Counted from the first letter of the stretch, positions 34,759-44,065 are shown. The stretch: DNA of 46,881 bases from an uncultured Bacteroidota bacterium (GCA_903837525.1 CAILUU010000043.1:1-46881), one strand, 5' to 3'. Notes: generated from the sequence alone by a model not told the origin. Translations and numbers: made by a program.

Positions 34759-35085
34759 ATGAATACGAATATAAATAACCGGGTTGATGCGGCTTTGAAC
34801 AGTTTAGATGATGTAAAAAGAGCAACGGGTAAACCGTATGTGCTTACACGAATGAAAGCTAAAATGCAAAATAGCAATTCATCTATTTGGGATAATGCCT
34901 TGCAATTTATTAGTAAACCTATGGTGGCATTGGTTTGCATGTTAATAATAATTGCTTTTAATGTACTTGTAATTTCAAGAAATTACAATACGTCTAATAC
35001 CATTAATGAAGAACAAGCGTTAACTGTAGATGAGTACAACGCTAATATAACCGCATTAAATTACACCGAAAATATTGAACCATAA
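34759..35085 (+). CDS. Small single-helix protein after the sigma factor
   Basis: A 108-residue protein from the ATG at 34759 (a TTG at 34747 would overlap the sigma gene). It has a charged N-terminal part (about 1-50) and one membrane helix (about 52-72), then a short external tail. It follows the sigma gene by 4 nt and overlaps the next by one base (TAATG). The layout fits a truncated anti-sigma factor, but no ZAS/RsrA motif (HxxxCxxC) is seen, so this is inference. Confidence 0.65.
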   Translation: MNTNINNRVDAALNSLDDVKRATGKPYVLTRMKAKMQNSNSSIWDNALQFISKPMVALVCMLIIIAFNVLVISRNYNTSNTINEEQALTVDEYNANITALNYTENIEP

Positions 35086-35546
35086 TGAGTAATACACCTA
35101 AAAGTAAATTGTATTTAATTATTATTGGCTTATTACTACTAAGCAATGGGGCCTTGTTATTTTTGTTTTTAAATAAAGATGATGGGCGTGGAAGGAAAAG
35201 AGAAGATAGACGAGCAAAGATGACTACCTTTTTAAAAATACAAATTGGATTTAATGATGTACAATTACAACAAGTAAATTTGCTTAGCACACAACACAAA
35301 GAAAAAATGAAAGCCGATTTTGACTCAATAAAAAATAATAAACAACAGCAGTTAAAAGAATTAGGAATAAAGGGGTTTAGCGATAGTGCCATTTTACAAG
35401 TAGTTGTTAAAAATGCAGCGCAACAAAAAATTATGGATCAACAAATGCTTACACACTTTGCAGCTGTTCGAAAAATTTGTACAGCAGAGCAATTGCCAAA
35501 ATTTGATTCGTTATTTTACAAGGTTTGGGAAAGAATGAAAAAATAA
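35085..35546 (+). CDS. Membrane-anchored Spy/CpxP-like periplasmic protein
   Basis: A 153-residue protein with one N-terminal helix (LYLIIIGLLLLSNGALLFLFL) and a helical, charged periplasmic part resembling heavy-metal-sensor/Spy-like proteins (MTTFLKIQIGFNDVQLQQVNLL, then CTAEQLPKFDSLF). The classical LTxxQ motif is not exact. Family knowledge: Spy/CpxP proteins are periplasmic chaperones or sensors of envelope stress. The start codon overlaps the stop of the previous gene (TAATG), implying translational coupling. Confidence 0.72.
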   Translation: MSNTPKSKLYLIIIGLLLLSNGALLFLFLNKDDGRGRKREDRRAKMTTFLKIQIGFNDVQLQQVNLLSTQHKEKMKADFDSIKNNKQQQLKELGIKGFSDSAILQVVVKNAAQQKIMDQQMLTHFAAVRKICTAEQLPKFDSLFYKVWERMKK

Positions 35547-35564
35547 ATTTTAAATATATATAAC

Positions 35565-35966
35565 ATGAAAAAACAATTTTTATTATTAGCAACAGCATTA
35601 CTTGTAGGTACTACAACCATGTATGCACAGGGAGGTTTTCAACGCCAAACACCTGAGGAAAGATTAAAACCTATTCATGAAAAAATAGATAGTGCGTTTA
35701 AATTAACTGCTGAAAAATTAGCTAAAGTAGATAGCGTTTTTTTAGAATCATTTAAACAGCAAGAAGCAAAAATGGCTGAATTAAGAAGCGGCGGAGAAAG
35801 GCCCGACAGAGAAGCTATGATGGCAATGCGCCAACAGCTAGCAGACGAAAGAGATAATAAATTAAAAGAAGTTTTAACAGAAGAGCAAATGAAAATTTGG
35901 AAAAATGAGTTAGAGCCTTCTTTACGACCACAACGTGGCGGTGGAAACAGAGGTGGCGGAAACTAA
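35565..35966 (+). CDS. Secreted Spy-like protein with Gly/Arg tail
   Basis: A 133-residue exported protein (signal peptide ending near AQG, residue 22). The mature part is helical and charged, with TPEERLKPIHEKID and LTAEKLAKVDSVFLESF, then LTEEQMKIW: Spy/CpxP-like. The tail is RPQRGGGNRGGGN. The Gly/Arg tail echoes the runs in the outer membrane barrel of the same cluster. Most likely a periplasmic envelope-stress protein of the sigma operon. Confidence 0.72.
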   Translation: MKKQFLLLATALLVGTTTMYAQGGFQRQTPEERLKPIHEKIDSAFKLTAEKLAKVDSVFLESFKQQEAKMAELRSGGERPDREAMMAMRQQLADERDNKLKEVLTEEQMKIWKNELEPSLRPQRGGGNRGGGN

Positions 35967-36011
35967 GTTTTTTATAACTAATAACCCTTTGCAATAATAA
36001 AAAAAGTAGCT

Positions 36012-36674
36012 TTAATTTAAACCTGCTTTTATTTCAGTTAATGCTTTTTCAATTCCTTTTTTTACCTCTTCGTAGGTACTAAAGCTTTTTGTAATTAAAT
36101 AAAATTTATTACTGTGTAATTGTATTAATACCTGCGGATAGCTATCTACATTTAATTGCTTACACAAAGCAAATTCGTAATATGCTTTTTCTTTATACTC
36201 GTCACTTTTTAGTTTAGTATAAAAATCATTTTCACTAATCGTATATTTTTCTAAAAGATGCTTATAGGCTTCATCATCGTCTAAATCTCTTCCTTCATAA
36301 TTTAATGCATATTGTAAATCGCCTGCAAACTCTAGTTGGCGTTCAGGATAAATTTCTTTTAAAATGCACAAGGCAATAGCTGGCTTTTCGCTATTCATTA
36401 CCCAATCGCTTTTATCAGGATTGGCGGTGTGCCATAAAAAATCATCGCCAAATTTAATACCAGTAACCTCTTCTACTCTTTTGTACGCACCTTGTATGTA
36501 AGGTCCTATTTTTTCAATAGGCATTTTGTTTTCGCCAATCATCATGCCTCCGCTAAGTACTTCAACATCTAATTGGAAGCTGTATTCTTCGGCAATTTTT
36601 TTTATTATAGGGCTAAAGCCATAGCACCAGCCGCAATAGGCATCGTAACAATAAATAAGTATTGGTTTTTGCAT
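36012..36674 (-). CDS. DsbA-family (FrnE-like) thioredoxin-fold protein
   Basis: A 220-residue protein with an active-site C14-G-W-C17 in the opening strand-helix (ILIYCYDAYCGWCYGFSP) and no signal peptide, so it should be cytosolic. The helical insert and the cis-Pro segment (NVDSYPQVLIQ) fit the DsbA/FrnE branch. Likely a disulfide oxidoreductase or isomerase of the cytosol; substrate unknown. It is divergent from the truncated TerB-like gene, with 50 nt between them. Confidence 0.86.
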   Translation of the reverse strand: MQKPILIYCYDAYCGWCYGFSPIIKKIAEEYSFQLDVEVLSGGMMIGENKMPIEKIGPYIQGAYKRVEEVTGIKFGDDFLWHTANPDKSDWVMNSEKPAIALCILKEIYPERQLEFAGDLQYALNYEGRDLDDDEAYKHLLEKYTISENDFYTKLKSDEYKEKAYYEFALCKQLNVDSYPQVLIQLHSNKFYLITKSFSTYEEVKKGIEKALTEIKAGLN

Positions 36675-36724
36675 GTTGTAAAGTTCCTAAAAACAATTTA
36701 ATATTGTTACATAAAATTAATAAA

Positions 36725-36919
36725 ATGGAAAGAGCAATTGCAGGATATCATTTACTTATGTTATTAACCGTAGTTGATAATAAATTAAATGGAAAAGAAG
36801 ATATTGTTATTAGAGATTCGTTGAGTACCGAGTTTAATTTTACTCCTAATTTAGATGATGAAATGAAGGCATTAAGTAATTTGAGCAAAGAAGACTATAC
36901 CTTACATTTTCAACACTAG
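36725..36919 (+). pseudogene. Truncated TerB-like gene
   Basis: A 64-residue frame from the ATG at 36725 (a longer upstream start is unlikely). GYHLLMLLTVVDNKLNGKED resembles the N-terminal half of TerB-like helical proteins, which are roughly 130-150 residues. After the TAG stop the frame goes on with MDKFY, which is what such proteins have next, and is then lost. This looks like a gene broken by a stop and downstream decay. A real short protein cannot be excluded. Confidence 0.5.
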
Positions 36920-36998
36920 ATGGATAAATTTTATCATCTTCTACTTTTAAGCTAACAATAGTAATATAGCTCAAACTATATTTTTTTAATTTTCTTTT

Positions 36999-39866
36999 TT
37001 AATGAGCTTTTAACCAATTGTCTCCCATACCAATTTCTGCATCGGTTGGTACACCATTAGGTAATGCTAAAGCTGTTTGCATACAATGTAAAATAATAGG
37101 CTTTATACGATCTACTTCTTCTGTATGAGCATCAAAAACTAATTCATCATGCACTTGCAAAAGCATTTTACTTTTAAAATTTTGTTTTTTAAATTCGGCA
37201 TCAATTTTTATCATGGCTAATTTTATCATATCGGCTGCTGTTCCTTGTATAGGGCTGTTAATAGCATTTCGTTCTGCAAAGCCACGTACAGTAAAGTTTG
37301 CACTATTAATATCTTTTAACCACCGTTTACGCCCCATCAATGTTTCTACATATCCGTTTTCTTTACAAAAATTTATGGTGTCATCCATATACTTTTGTAT
37401 GTTAGGAAACTGTGTTTTATAGGTATCAATTATTTCTTTTGCCTCTGCTCTTGATATGCCTAAATTTTCGGCAAGGCCAAAAGCACCTTGTCCATAAATA
37501 ATACCAAAATTTACACTTTTGGCTTTGTAACGCATTTCTTTTGTCACTTCTTTTTCATCTACATTAAAAACCTTTGCAGCAGTAGCGGTGTGTATATCTT
37601 TTCCGGTACTAAAGGCTTCACACATATTTACATCGCCACTAATAGCAGCCACAATACGTAACTCAATTTGTGAATAATCGGCACTTATTAAAAAATAATC
37701 TTTATTTCTTGGTATAAATGCTTTTCGTATTTCTTTTCCCTTATCGGTTCGTATGGGTATGTTTTGTAGGTTAGGGTTATTACTGCTTAACCTGCCCGTT
37801 ACTGCTACAGCCTGTGCATACGATGTATGTACCCTGCCTGTTTTTTTATTTATCATTAGCGGCAAGGCATCAACGTAAGTGCTTTTAAGTTTTGTGTATT
37901 CTCTAAAAGCTAAAATATCATCTACAATTTTATTTTGTGCAGCTAATTTTAGCAACACATCTTCCCCTGTTGCATATTGGCCTGTCTTTGTTTTTTTGGC
38001 TTTTGGGTCTAGTTTTAGTTTATCAAATAATACTTCACCTAATTGTTTGGGGCTTGCTAAATTAAAACGAACACCAGCTTGTTGGTACACACTTTCTTCG
38101 GCTGTTTTTGCTTCTCGTTCTAGCTCCTTACTATATTCATTTAAAAATTGTTCATCAATTCGTATGCCTTCAAACTCCATAGCTGCTAATACTTTTACTA
38201 AAGGGTTTTCTACTTCGTAAAAAACTTTCTCCACTTCTTTTTCTTTTAGTTGTGGTAGAAACGTATTTTTTAATTGTAACGTAATATCAGCATCTTCGGC
38301 TGCGTAGTCTTTTATTTTTTCTAGTTCCACATCTCTCATATTGCCTTGATTTTTTCCTTTCTTTCCAATCAATTCATCAATATGTACAGTAGCATACCCT
38401 AAATATTTTTCGCTCAACGCATCCATACTTCTTTTACCATCTGGCTCAATTACATAATGGGCAAGCATAGTATCAAATGTATTTCCCAATAATTCAAAAC
38501 CGTACCATTTTAATAGTAGCATATCATATTTAATATTTTGCCCTATCCATGTTATAGATTTATTGTTGAATAATTGTTGAAAATTGTTTAGGAGTTTAAT
38601 ACACTCCTCTCTATCTATTGGGCAAGGCACATAATAAGCTTCACCTTTTTTTACAGAAAAGCTTAAGCCAACCAGCTCTGCTTCATTTGCATCAATGCCT
38701 GTTGTTTCGGTATCAAAGCAAATTTCTTTTTCATTAACTAATGTAGCAACTAATTCGTTTATGAGTTGTTCTGTATTTGCTAAAAAATAATGGTGTGGTG
38801 TGTTGTTAATATTTTTATCAACGGGTAAACTATTTTCTTGCACATTGTCGTTGGAGCCTCTAGTAGCTGTTTGGTCTTGTGGTGCCTGCTCCACAACGTT
38901 TCCAAACAAATCCATTTGAGCTGTAGTATTTTTTTCACTTTTTGTAGTTGCCTTACTATCCTTATTCCATATTTCGGCAGCTACATTTATATCGTCTCCT
39001 AAAATTCTTTTACCTAAGGTTTTAAATTCTAGCTCTTCAAAAATTGCTGTTAAGGCTTCTTTATTCATTTCCTTAATCCTAAAATTTTCTTCATGAAACT
39101 CAGCAGCAGGAATGTCTGTAATTATAGTAGCAAGTTTTTTACTTAATAGAGCAAGGTCTTTTCCAGCTAACACCTTTTCGCCTAATTTTCCTTTTATGTT
39201 TGCCGCATTTTCTAACACATTTTCTAATGTACCATACTCTTTCAATAATTTTGCCGCAGTTTTTTCCCCAACGCCTGGTATGCCCGGAATGTTGTCTACA
39301 GCATCTCCCATCAATCCTAAAATATCAATAACTTGATCAATTCTTTCAATATCCCATTTTGCACACACTTCCTTTGGCCCCAATATTTCAAAGTTGCCAC
39401 CTTGGTATGGAGGCTTATAAATTTTAATATTTTCACTAACCAGTTGTCCATAATCTTTATCGGGGGTTACCATAAAAACTTCGTAACCTTCTTTTTCTGC
39501 TTGTTTTGCTAATGCACCAATTACATCATCGGCTTCGTACCCATCAATAGCAATCACAGGAATATTTAATCCTTCAATAATTCTTTTTATATCGGGTACT
39601 GCAGCAGAAATATCTTCGGGTGTTTCTTGCCTATTGGCTTTATAATCAGCAAAGTCAGTATGGCGTTCGGTTGCTGCGCTGGTATCAAAACACACGGCCA
39701 TATGTGTAGGTTTTTGATTGGTAATTAAATCTATTAAGGTGTTGGTAAAACCAAATTGTGCATTGGTATTACGCCCCTTGCTTGTAATACGTGGATTACG
39801 AATAAGGGCATAATACGCCCTAAAAACAAGGGCAAACGCATCTAACAGAAATAATTTTTTTTGCAT
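36999..39866 (-). CDS. polA: DNA polymerase I
   Basis: A 955-residue enzyme with all three domains: 5' nuclease (1 to about 290), 3'-5' exonuclease with intact DTET (about 370-540), and family A polymerase with motif A (DYSQIELRI), motif B (RYKAKSVNFGIIYG) and motif C (QVHDELVFD). It fills gaps and removes RNA primers in repair and lagging-strand synthesis. The linker after the nuclease domain (about 295-355) is low-complexity and contains Q317-M-D-L-F321, a match to the sliding-clamp-binding motif. Start is the first Met; length is normal. Confidence 0.97.
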   Translation of the reverse strand: MQKKLFLLDAFALVFRAYYALIRNPRITSKGRNTNAQFGFTNTLIDLITNQKPTHMAVCFDTSAATERHTDFADYKANRQETPEDISAAVPDIKRIIEGLNIPVIAIDGYEADDVIGALAKQAEKEGYEVFMVTPDKDYGQLVSENIKIYKPPYQGGNFEILGPKEVCAKWDIERIDQVIDILGLMGDAVDNIPGIPGVGEKTAAKLLKEYGTLENVLENAANIKGKLGEKVLAGKDLALLSKKLATIITDIPAAEFHEENFRIKEMNKEALTAIFEELEFKTLGKRILGDDINVAAEIWNKDSKATTKSEKNTTAQMDLFGNVVEQAPQDQTATRGSNDNVQENSLPVDKNINNTPHHYFLANTEQLINELVATLVNEKEICFDTETTGIDANEAELVGLSFSVKKGEAYYVPCPIDREECIKLLNNFQQLFNNKSITWIGQNIKYDMLLLKWYGFELLGNTFDTMLAHYVIEPDGKRSMDALSEKYLGYATVHIDELIGKKGKNQGNMRDVELEKIKDYAAEDADITLQLKNTFLPQLKEKEVEKVFYEVENPLVKVLAAMEFEGIRIDEQFLNEYSKELEREAKTAEESVYQQAGVRFNLASPKQLGEVLFDKLKLDPKAKKTKTGQYATGEDVLLKLAAQNKIVDDILAFREYTKLKSTYVDALPLMINKKTGRVHTSYAQAVAVTGRLSSNNPNLQNIPIRTDKGKEIRKAFIPRNKDYFLISADYSQIELRIVAAISGDVNMCEAFSTGKDIHTATAAKVFNVDEKEVTKEMRYKAKSVNFGIIYGQGAFGLAENLGISRAEAKEIIDTYKTQFPNIQKYMDDTINFCKENGYVETLMGRKRWLKDINSANFTVRGFAERNAINSPIQGTAADMIKLAMIKIDAEFKKQNFKSKMLLQVHDELVFDAHTEEVDRIKPIILHCMQTALALPNGVPTDAEIGMGDNWLKAH

Positions 39867-39932
39867 ACCGTAAAAGTAAAAAAAATAGCCCCTATAATGA
39901 GACTATTGTAAAATATATTTTTATAAAAAGAT

Positions 39933-40697
39933 TTATTTTACAAGTAAGTTTTTAAAATCTGTACTATCTCCATTAAATACATTAAAGTCAACAAAGGCAT
40001 CAATGCCGTTTACATGCCCTTTTTCACTATGCTGCCAAATTATCCAATTACGTGTAATACGGGGTTTATCTACTACTAAATAATGGGCTACCCAAAGAGG
40101 ATATTCGTCGAAAGCTCCAGCTAAATAGTTTTCGTAAAAATCTGCATTGGTATAAATAATTGGTTTTACGTGGTAATAATTTTCAACTGTACTTAACCAA
40201 TCTTTTACTCGTTGTTGTAAATCGGATTTAGAAGTGCCGTTAATTAATTCAACATCTAACACCGGTGGTAAATCTCCTTTTTGTATAGTTACGGTTTTTA
40301 TAAATTGTTGGGCTTGCGCTTTACCACTTTTGCTGGCTACAAAAAAATGATAAGCACCCCTGGGTAAACCTTTTTCTTTTGCATTAAACCAATTTGGCCT
40401 AAATGTTCGGTCGGTAATAGTTGTTCCCTCAGTAGCTTTTATAAAAGCAAAACCAATTTTTATATTACGCACTTTCATGGTTTTTACATCATCCCAATCA
40501 ATGGTGCCTTGGTGGTGGCTAATATCAATACCATGTATAGAAAAATTTACAGGAATATTTATGTCAAAACCGGGGTACCGAATAAACCGAGGCTTATTAA
40601 AATAGTTGGAAATAAAATAAGTTGCACAACCCACAACGGTTAAAATTAATAGGTTGATTGCAAAAATTTTTGTTGCAGATTTTTTTTGCTTTGCCAA
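39933..40697 (-). CDS. Glycoside hydrolase family 25 lysozyme
   Basis: A 254-residue protein with an N-terminal membrane helix (about 12-32) and a GH25 domain. The catalytic-type acids are visible: D58 in GIDISHHQG, and D148 and E150 in PPVLDVE. Family knowledge: GH25 enzymes cut the glycan strands of peptidoglycan. The anchor and lack of a phage neighbourhood suggest a housekeeping cell-wall role rather than a lysin. It is 66 nt before polA on the same strand, but the products are unrelated. Confidence 0.9.
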   Translation of the reverse strand: MAKQKKSATKIFAINLLILTVVGCATYFISNYFNKPRFIRYPGFDINIPVNFSIHGIDISHHQGTIDWDDVKTMKVRNIKIGFAFIKATEGTTITDRTFRPNWFNAKEKGLPRGAYHFFVASKSGKAQAQQFIKTVTIQKGDLPPVLDVELINGTSKSDLQQRVKDWLSTVENYYHVKPIIYTNADFYENYLAGAFDEYPLWVAHYLVVDKPRITRNWIIWQHSEKGHVNGIDAFVDFNVFNGDSTDFKNLLVK

Positions 40698-40774
40698 GGT
40701 TAAAAGTAAAAGGGTTTAGCAGTATTACCTTTGTAAAATTGCACTAAAAAAAGAGTTTAAAACTAGTTACAAAA

Positions 40775-42736
40775 TTATTTTATCATCTTTTTTACATATT
40801 TAATATTGCCCCCCATAATTTTTAAAACATATTGCCCACTTGCCAAGTTACTTGTTAGCATATCAACAATAGCCTCTCCATTTAGCAAAACAATATTTTT
40901 AGTAGCTACCCTTTGCCCCAAGGCATTATATAAAATTGCGGTAAGGTTTGGTGTACTGGTTATATTATACAACTGAATGGTAAACTTATCTTTAAAAGGG
41001 TTGGCACCAACTTTTATGGTATTTGCTGGAAAAGTAACCGCTGGTAATTTAAGGGCAGTATTATTTCTGGTAATTAACCAATAACCTGGGTCAACCAACA
41101 CTGTATCTGGCACAAAAGAGATGCTTTTTAAAAAGTTTTCGCCGTTACTTTTATTATCTACAATAATTGTTTGCTCTTGGGTTGAATTTTTAAATTTTAA
41201 AGCAACCGGTAGTTCAAAAAAACTAACTGAAGAGTGAGAAGTGGTTTGGTCCATTTTAATATTTACCGAACTATTGCCCACCATATTCCAACTTACTCTA
41301 TAACTTGGATAACCCTGTCCTTTGTACCAGTCGTTAAAAAACTTGGTTAAGTTTTTTCCGCTAGCTTGTTCTAAATGTCTTTTTAAATCGTTTGTAGTGG
41401 CAAAGCCGTAGGCTAATACAGGGTCTTTTTGATAGTTTTTTATAGCGGTAAAAAAAGTATTATCACCTAACATCCAACGAAGCATCATTATCAAATAAGA
41501 CCCTTTGTAATAGGTAAGCCTACTGCTAAAAATTCTGTTTACACTTGTTGTATCATCTACCCACACACTACCATCGGGGGCAGATGTAATAAAGTTCATT
41601 TCATTTCTACGTTCGTTTAACAATGACGCAGTATTTACTGCGTACTTCGTTTCTCTATATAACCTTGTAGCATGAGTAGCAAAACCCTCATTAAGCCAAA
41701 TATCTTCCCAACTACCGCACGTAATTTTATCACCAAACCATTGATGGGCTAACTCATGGCTTGATAAGTTTTCGGATACATTGTTCATAAAAGATGCTGT
41801 TTGATGCTCCATACCACCACCCCAATTAAACTGAATATGCCCATACTTTTCTTTAATAAAGGGATAGTCGCCAAATTTATTATGAAACAATTGCATAGCA
41901 TAAGTAAGATCTGGTGTACCTGCCTGAAAACTAGCCAAGCTCTCCGGATAACAATAGGTTTGAAAAGGCAAATTTGTTGTGCCCAAAGCAATAGTTTCGT
42001 TAAACACACTATAATTGGTAACTGCAAAGCAAACTAAATAGGTAGCAATTGGGTAACGGTGTTTCCAGTGGGAAACTCGTTTGGTACCACCGGCTATTAA
42101 GGTTTCACTTTGCAACATTCCATTACTTGCCCCTTTGTAAGCCACCGGATTTGTTATAATAATATCAATAGAATCGGGCTTATCGTCTAATCCATTTTTA
42201 CAGGGCCACCAATCTCGGCTACCATACGGTTCACTTAAACTCCACATAACAGGCACATTGGCATGGGTTTCTGTAGCAAATGATCCAAAACCAGTATTGG
42301 GCGGTATGCCTTTATAAAAAATACTTACGCTATCCAACACACCAACATTAAGTGTGCTAGTAAAATCTATTGAAACGGTAGTTGGGGTTTGTGTTTTTGT
42401 AAGTACATTATTGCGTTGTTTAACGCTATCTACCACCAGCGGATTTAATAAATCTAACACAATATTATTGGTAGCGTTTGTAATAGTAAAATAGATGGTT
42501 ACCTTACCTGTAATATATCGTATTGCTGGGTTTACTTCCCACTCACATCTATAATATTTTACATCAAAATTTGTACTTGCAAAAGTTAATAAATCTGCAT
42601 TGCCATTCCCACCTAATCGGGCAAAAGCCCTTTTTTCATTTTCAATTATAGAATTTAAATCTTTGTCTATAGATAAAATTTGTTGTGCATTGGTTTGTAA
42701 AAATCCAATGCATAAAATAAGTAGTAACAATCGCAT
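40775..42736 (-). CDS. M1-family aminopeptidase exported by the type 9 system
   Basis: A 653-residue exported zinc peptidase. After a signal peptide (cut near residue 17) come the N-terminal beta domain, the GGMEHQ exopeptidase-type motif and the zinc site H327-E328-L-A-H331 with E350 as third ligand (WLNEGFATH). The last 80 residues form a Por/T9SS type A sorting domain (VGANPFKDKFTIQLYN ... GQYVLKIMGG), which directs export across the outer membrane and attachment to the surface. It likely supplies amino acids from external peptides. Confidence 0.93.
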   Translation of the reverse strand: MRLLLLILCIGFLQTNAQQILSIDKDLNSIIENEKRAFARLGGNGNADLLTFASTNFDVKYYRCEWEVNPAIRYITGKVTIYFTITNATNNIVLDLLNPLVVDSVKQRNNVLTKTQTPTTVSIDFTSTLNVGVLDSVSIFYKGIPPNTGFGSFATETHANVPVMWSLSEPYGSRDWWPCKNGLDDKPDSIDIIITNPVAYKGASNGMLQSETLIAGGTKRVSHWKHRYPIATYLVCFAVTNYSVFNETIALGTTNLPFQTYCYPESLASFQAGTPDLTYAMQLFHNKFGDYPFIKEKYGHIQFNWGGGMEHQTASFMNNVSENLSSHELAHQWFGDKITCGSWEDIWLNEGFATHATRLYRETKYAVNTASLLNERRNEMNFITSAPDGSVWVDDTTSVNRIFSSRLTYYKGSYLIMMLRWMLGDNTFFTAIKNYQKDPVLAYGFATTNDLKRHLEQASGKNLTKFFNDWYKGQGYPSYRVSWNMVGNSSVNIKMDQTTSHSSVSFFELPVALKFKNSTQEQTIIVDNKSNGENFLKSISFVPDTVLVDPGYWLITRNNTALKLPAVTFPANTIKVGANPFKDKFTIQLYNITSTPNLTAILYNALGQRVATKNIVLLNGEAIVDMLTSNLASGQYVLKIMGGNIKYVKKMIK

Positions 42737-42989
42737 AATGTAGATATTAAATAAAGTAATGAAGTTTTTAAAGTTTTGTGAAAAAGCAATAAAAAAAAGG
42801 GGGCAATGTTACCTTTACGATCCTTTTTACCATTTAAAGATAAAACAATTACTTTATATACCCTTGCTGCCAACGTAGCTTATCCGAGCAACCTTATGAA
42901 AAAATAGCATTAGAGTAAATTTCGTTATAAATTTTTTAAGTACATTAAGATACTATGTTATTTTTACAAATAAATTATTTAAAATTGCG

Positions 42990-43622
42990 ATGGCTATTAA
43001 AAATATTATACTTGACTTAGGAGGCGTACTCATCAATATTGATTATCATAAAACTATTAAAGCTTTTAATGCGTTGGGTATTTTAAATTTTGATGAAATG
43101 TATTCTCAACTAAATGCTAATACATTATTTGAATACTTAGAAACCGGCCAAATTAGCGAAGAAGACTTTTATTTAGCGATTAAAAAAATTGCACCAATAG
43201 AGTTAACTAACCAACAAATACAAACCGCTTGGAACGCTCTTTTGCTAGATTTTAGACCCAAAAGCATTGCGTATTTACAAACACTTGCTCAACACTATAC
43301 CTTGTATTTATTAAGCAATACCAACAGTATACATCAAGCGGCTTTTAATACAAGCTTTGCAAAAGAATTTAATGGAAAACATATTAATGATTATTTTACC
43401 AAAGCGTATTATAGCCATCAAATAAAGTTACGCAAACCACATAAAAATATTTATGAGTTTGTATTAGCCAATGCCACTTTAAATCCAGCTGAAACCTTGT
43501 TTATTGATGATTCAAAAATAAACATACCATCAGCTAATGAAGTAGGAATTTTAACACACCTTTTGTTATCCAATGAAACGATTGAAGAAGTACTCCCTAA
43601 CCTATTAAACATAAACAAGTAG
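42990..43622 (+). CDS. HAD-superfamily phosphatase (YihX-like)
   Basis: A 210-residue cytosolic protein. Motif I reads ILDLGGVLINID (D at about residue 8, with a Gly in place of the second Asp, as in YihX-type members), motif II is LLSNTN, the motif III Lys lies in KLRKPHKNIY, and motif IV is FIDDSKIN. The alpha-helical cap (about 15-80) fits subclass I. Substrates are usually sugar phosphates or nucleotides and cannot be fixed here. Its stop touches the end of the convergent DUF4834 gene. Confidence 0.86.
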   Translation: MAIKNIILDLGGVLINIDYHKTIKAFNALGILNFDEMYSQLNANTLFEYLETGQISEEDFYLAIKKIAPIELTNQQIQTAWNALLLDFRPKSIAYLQTLAQHYTLYLLSNTNSIHQAAFNTSFAKEFNGKHINDYFTKAYYSHQIKLRKPHKNIYEFVLANATLNPAETLFIDDSKINIPSANEVGILTHLLLSNETIEEVLPNLLNINK

Positions 43623-43865
43623 TTATACTCCATTGTTTACATCTTCAAAATCTATGTAATCATTTCTTTTTGGCTTTTCAGTACTAGATTGTTTAGGTGG
43701 AGTGGTAAAGTTATTTTCTTGCTGCATTTGGTCATTCATTTTTTGCTGCATTTCTCCAACCTTTTTTTTAACCTGCGAAGTAGCGTTGTAGACAGGAATA
43801 ATAAATTCAAAAATTAATTTGTACAACAGGTACAAACCAAATAATAAAAATAGTGTTCTTAACAT
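43623..43865 (-). CDS. DUF4834 family small membrane protein
   Basis: An 80-residue protein with one N-terminal helix (LRTLFLLFGLYLLYKLIFEFII), a charged, Gln-rich middle and the C-terminal motif NDYIDFEDV that marks DUF4834. Function unknown; it is a Bacteroidota family. The end abuts the HAD gene end with no gap, so the two transcripts converge. Confidence 0.78.
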   Translation of the reverse strand: MLRTLFLLFGLYLLYKLIFEFIIPVYNATSQVKKKVGEMQQKMNDQMQQENNFTTPPKQSSTEKPKRNDYIDFEDVNNGV

Positions 43866-43980
43866 AATAACACAAAGGTATAAAACCCCTTAATTGCTAG
43901 TTGTTAAAATAGTACAAACGGAAAAAGAAGTAATAAATTACTAAAATATTAACAATATTGATTGTTTATAGGACTAAAGT

Positions 43981-44011
43981 TTTGCCATATCGCATTCATT
44001 TAGTATATTTG
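43981..44011 (+). promoter_or_regulatory. Promoter of the rimP-nusA-infB operon
   Basis: TTTG (43981-43984), 19 nt, TATATTTG (44004-44011): a near-perfect Bacteroidota consensus. Transcription should begin near 44018, leaving a leader of about 48 nt that holds the hairpin at 44031-44056. Confidence 0.75.
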
Positions 44012-44030
44012 CATTACATAACGAAACAAC

Positions 44031-44064
44031 AGAAGGGAACCTAACAGTTCCCTTCTTCTTTTTT
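44031..44064 (+). terminator. Terminator-like hairpin in the rimP leader (possible attenuator)
   Basis: AGAAGGGAAC (44031-44040), loop CTAACA, GTTCCCTTCT (44047-44056), then TCTTTTTT up to 1 nt before the rimP ATG. The perfect 10-bp stem and T-run have the form of an intrinsic terminator between the operon promoter and its first gene. Confidence 0.75.
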
Positions 44065-44065
44065 A

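Noticed and set aside
36692..36708. AACAAT-ATTGTT palindrome between the DsbA-family and TerB-like genes
   Set aside because: Low-complexity AT-rich arms, expected by chance here; no promoter alignment supports it.
40724..40731. TACCTTTG on the plus strand near the GH25 gene
   Set aside because: Both neighbouring genes are on the minus strand and no plus-strand gene lies downstream.
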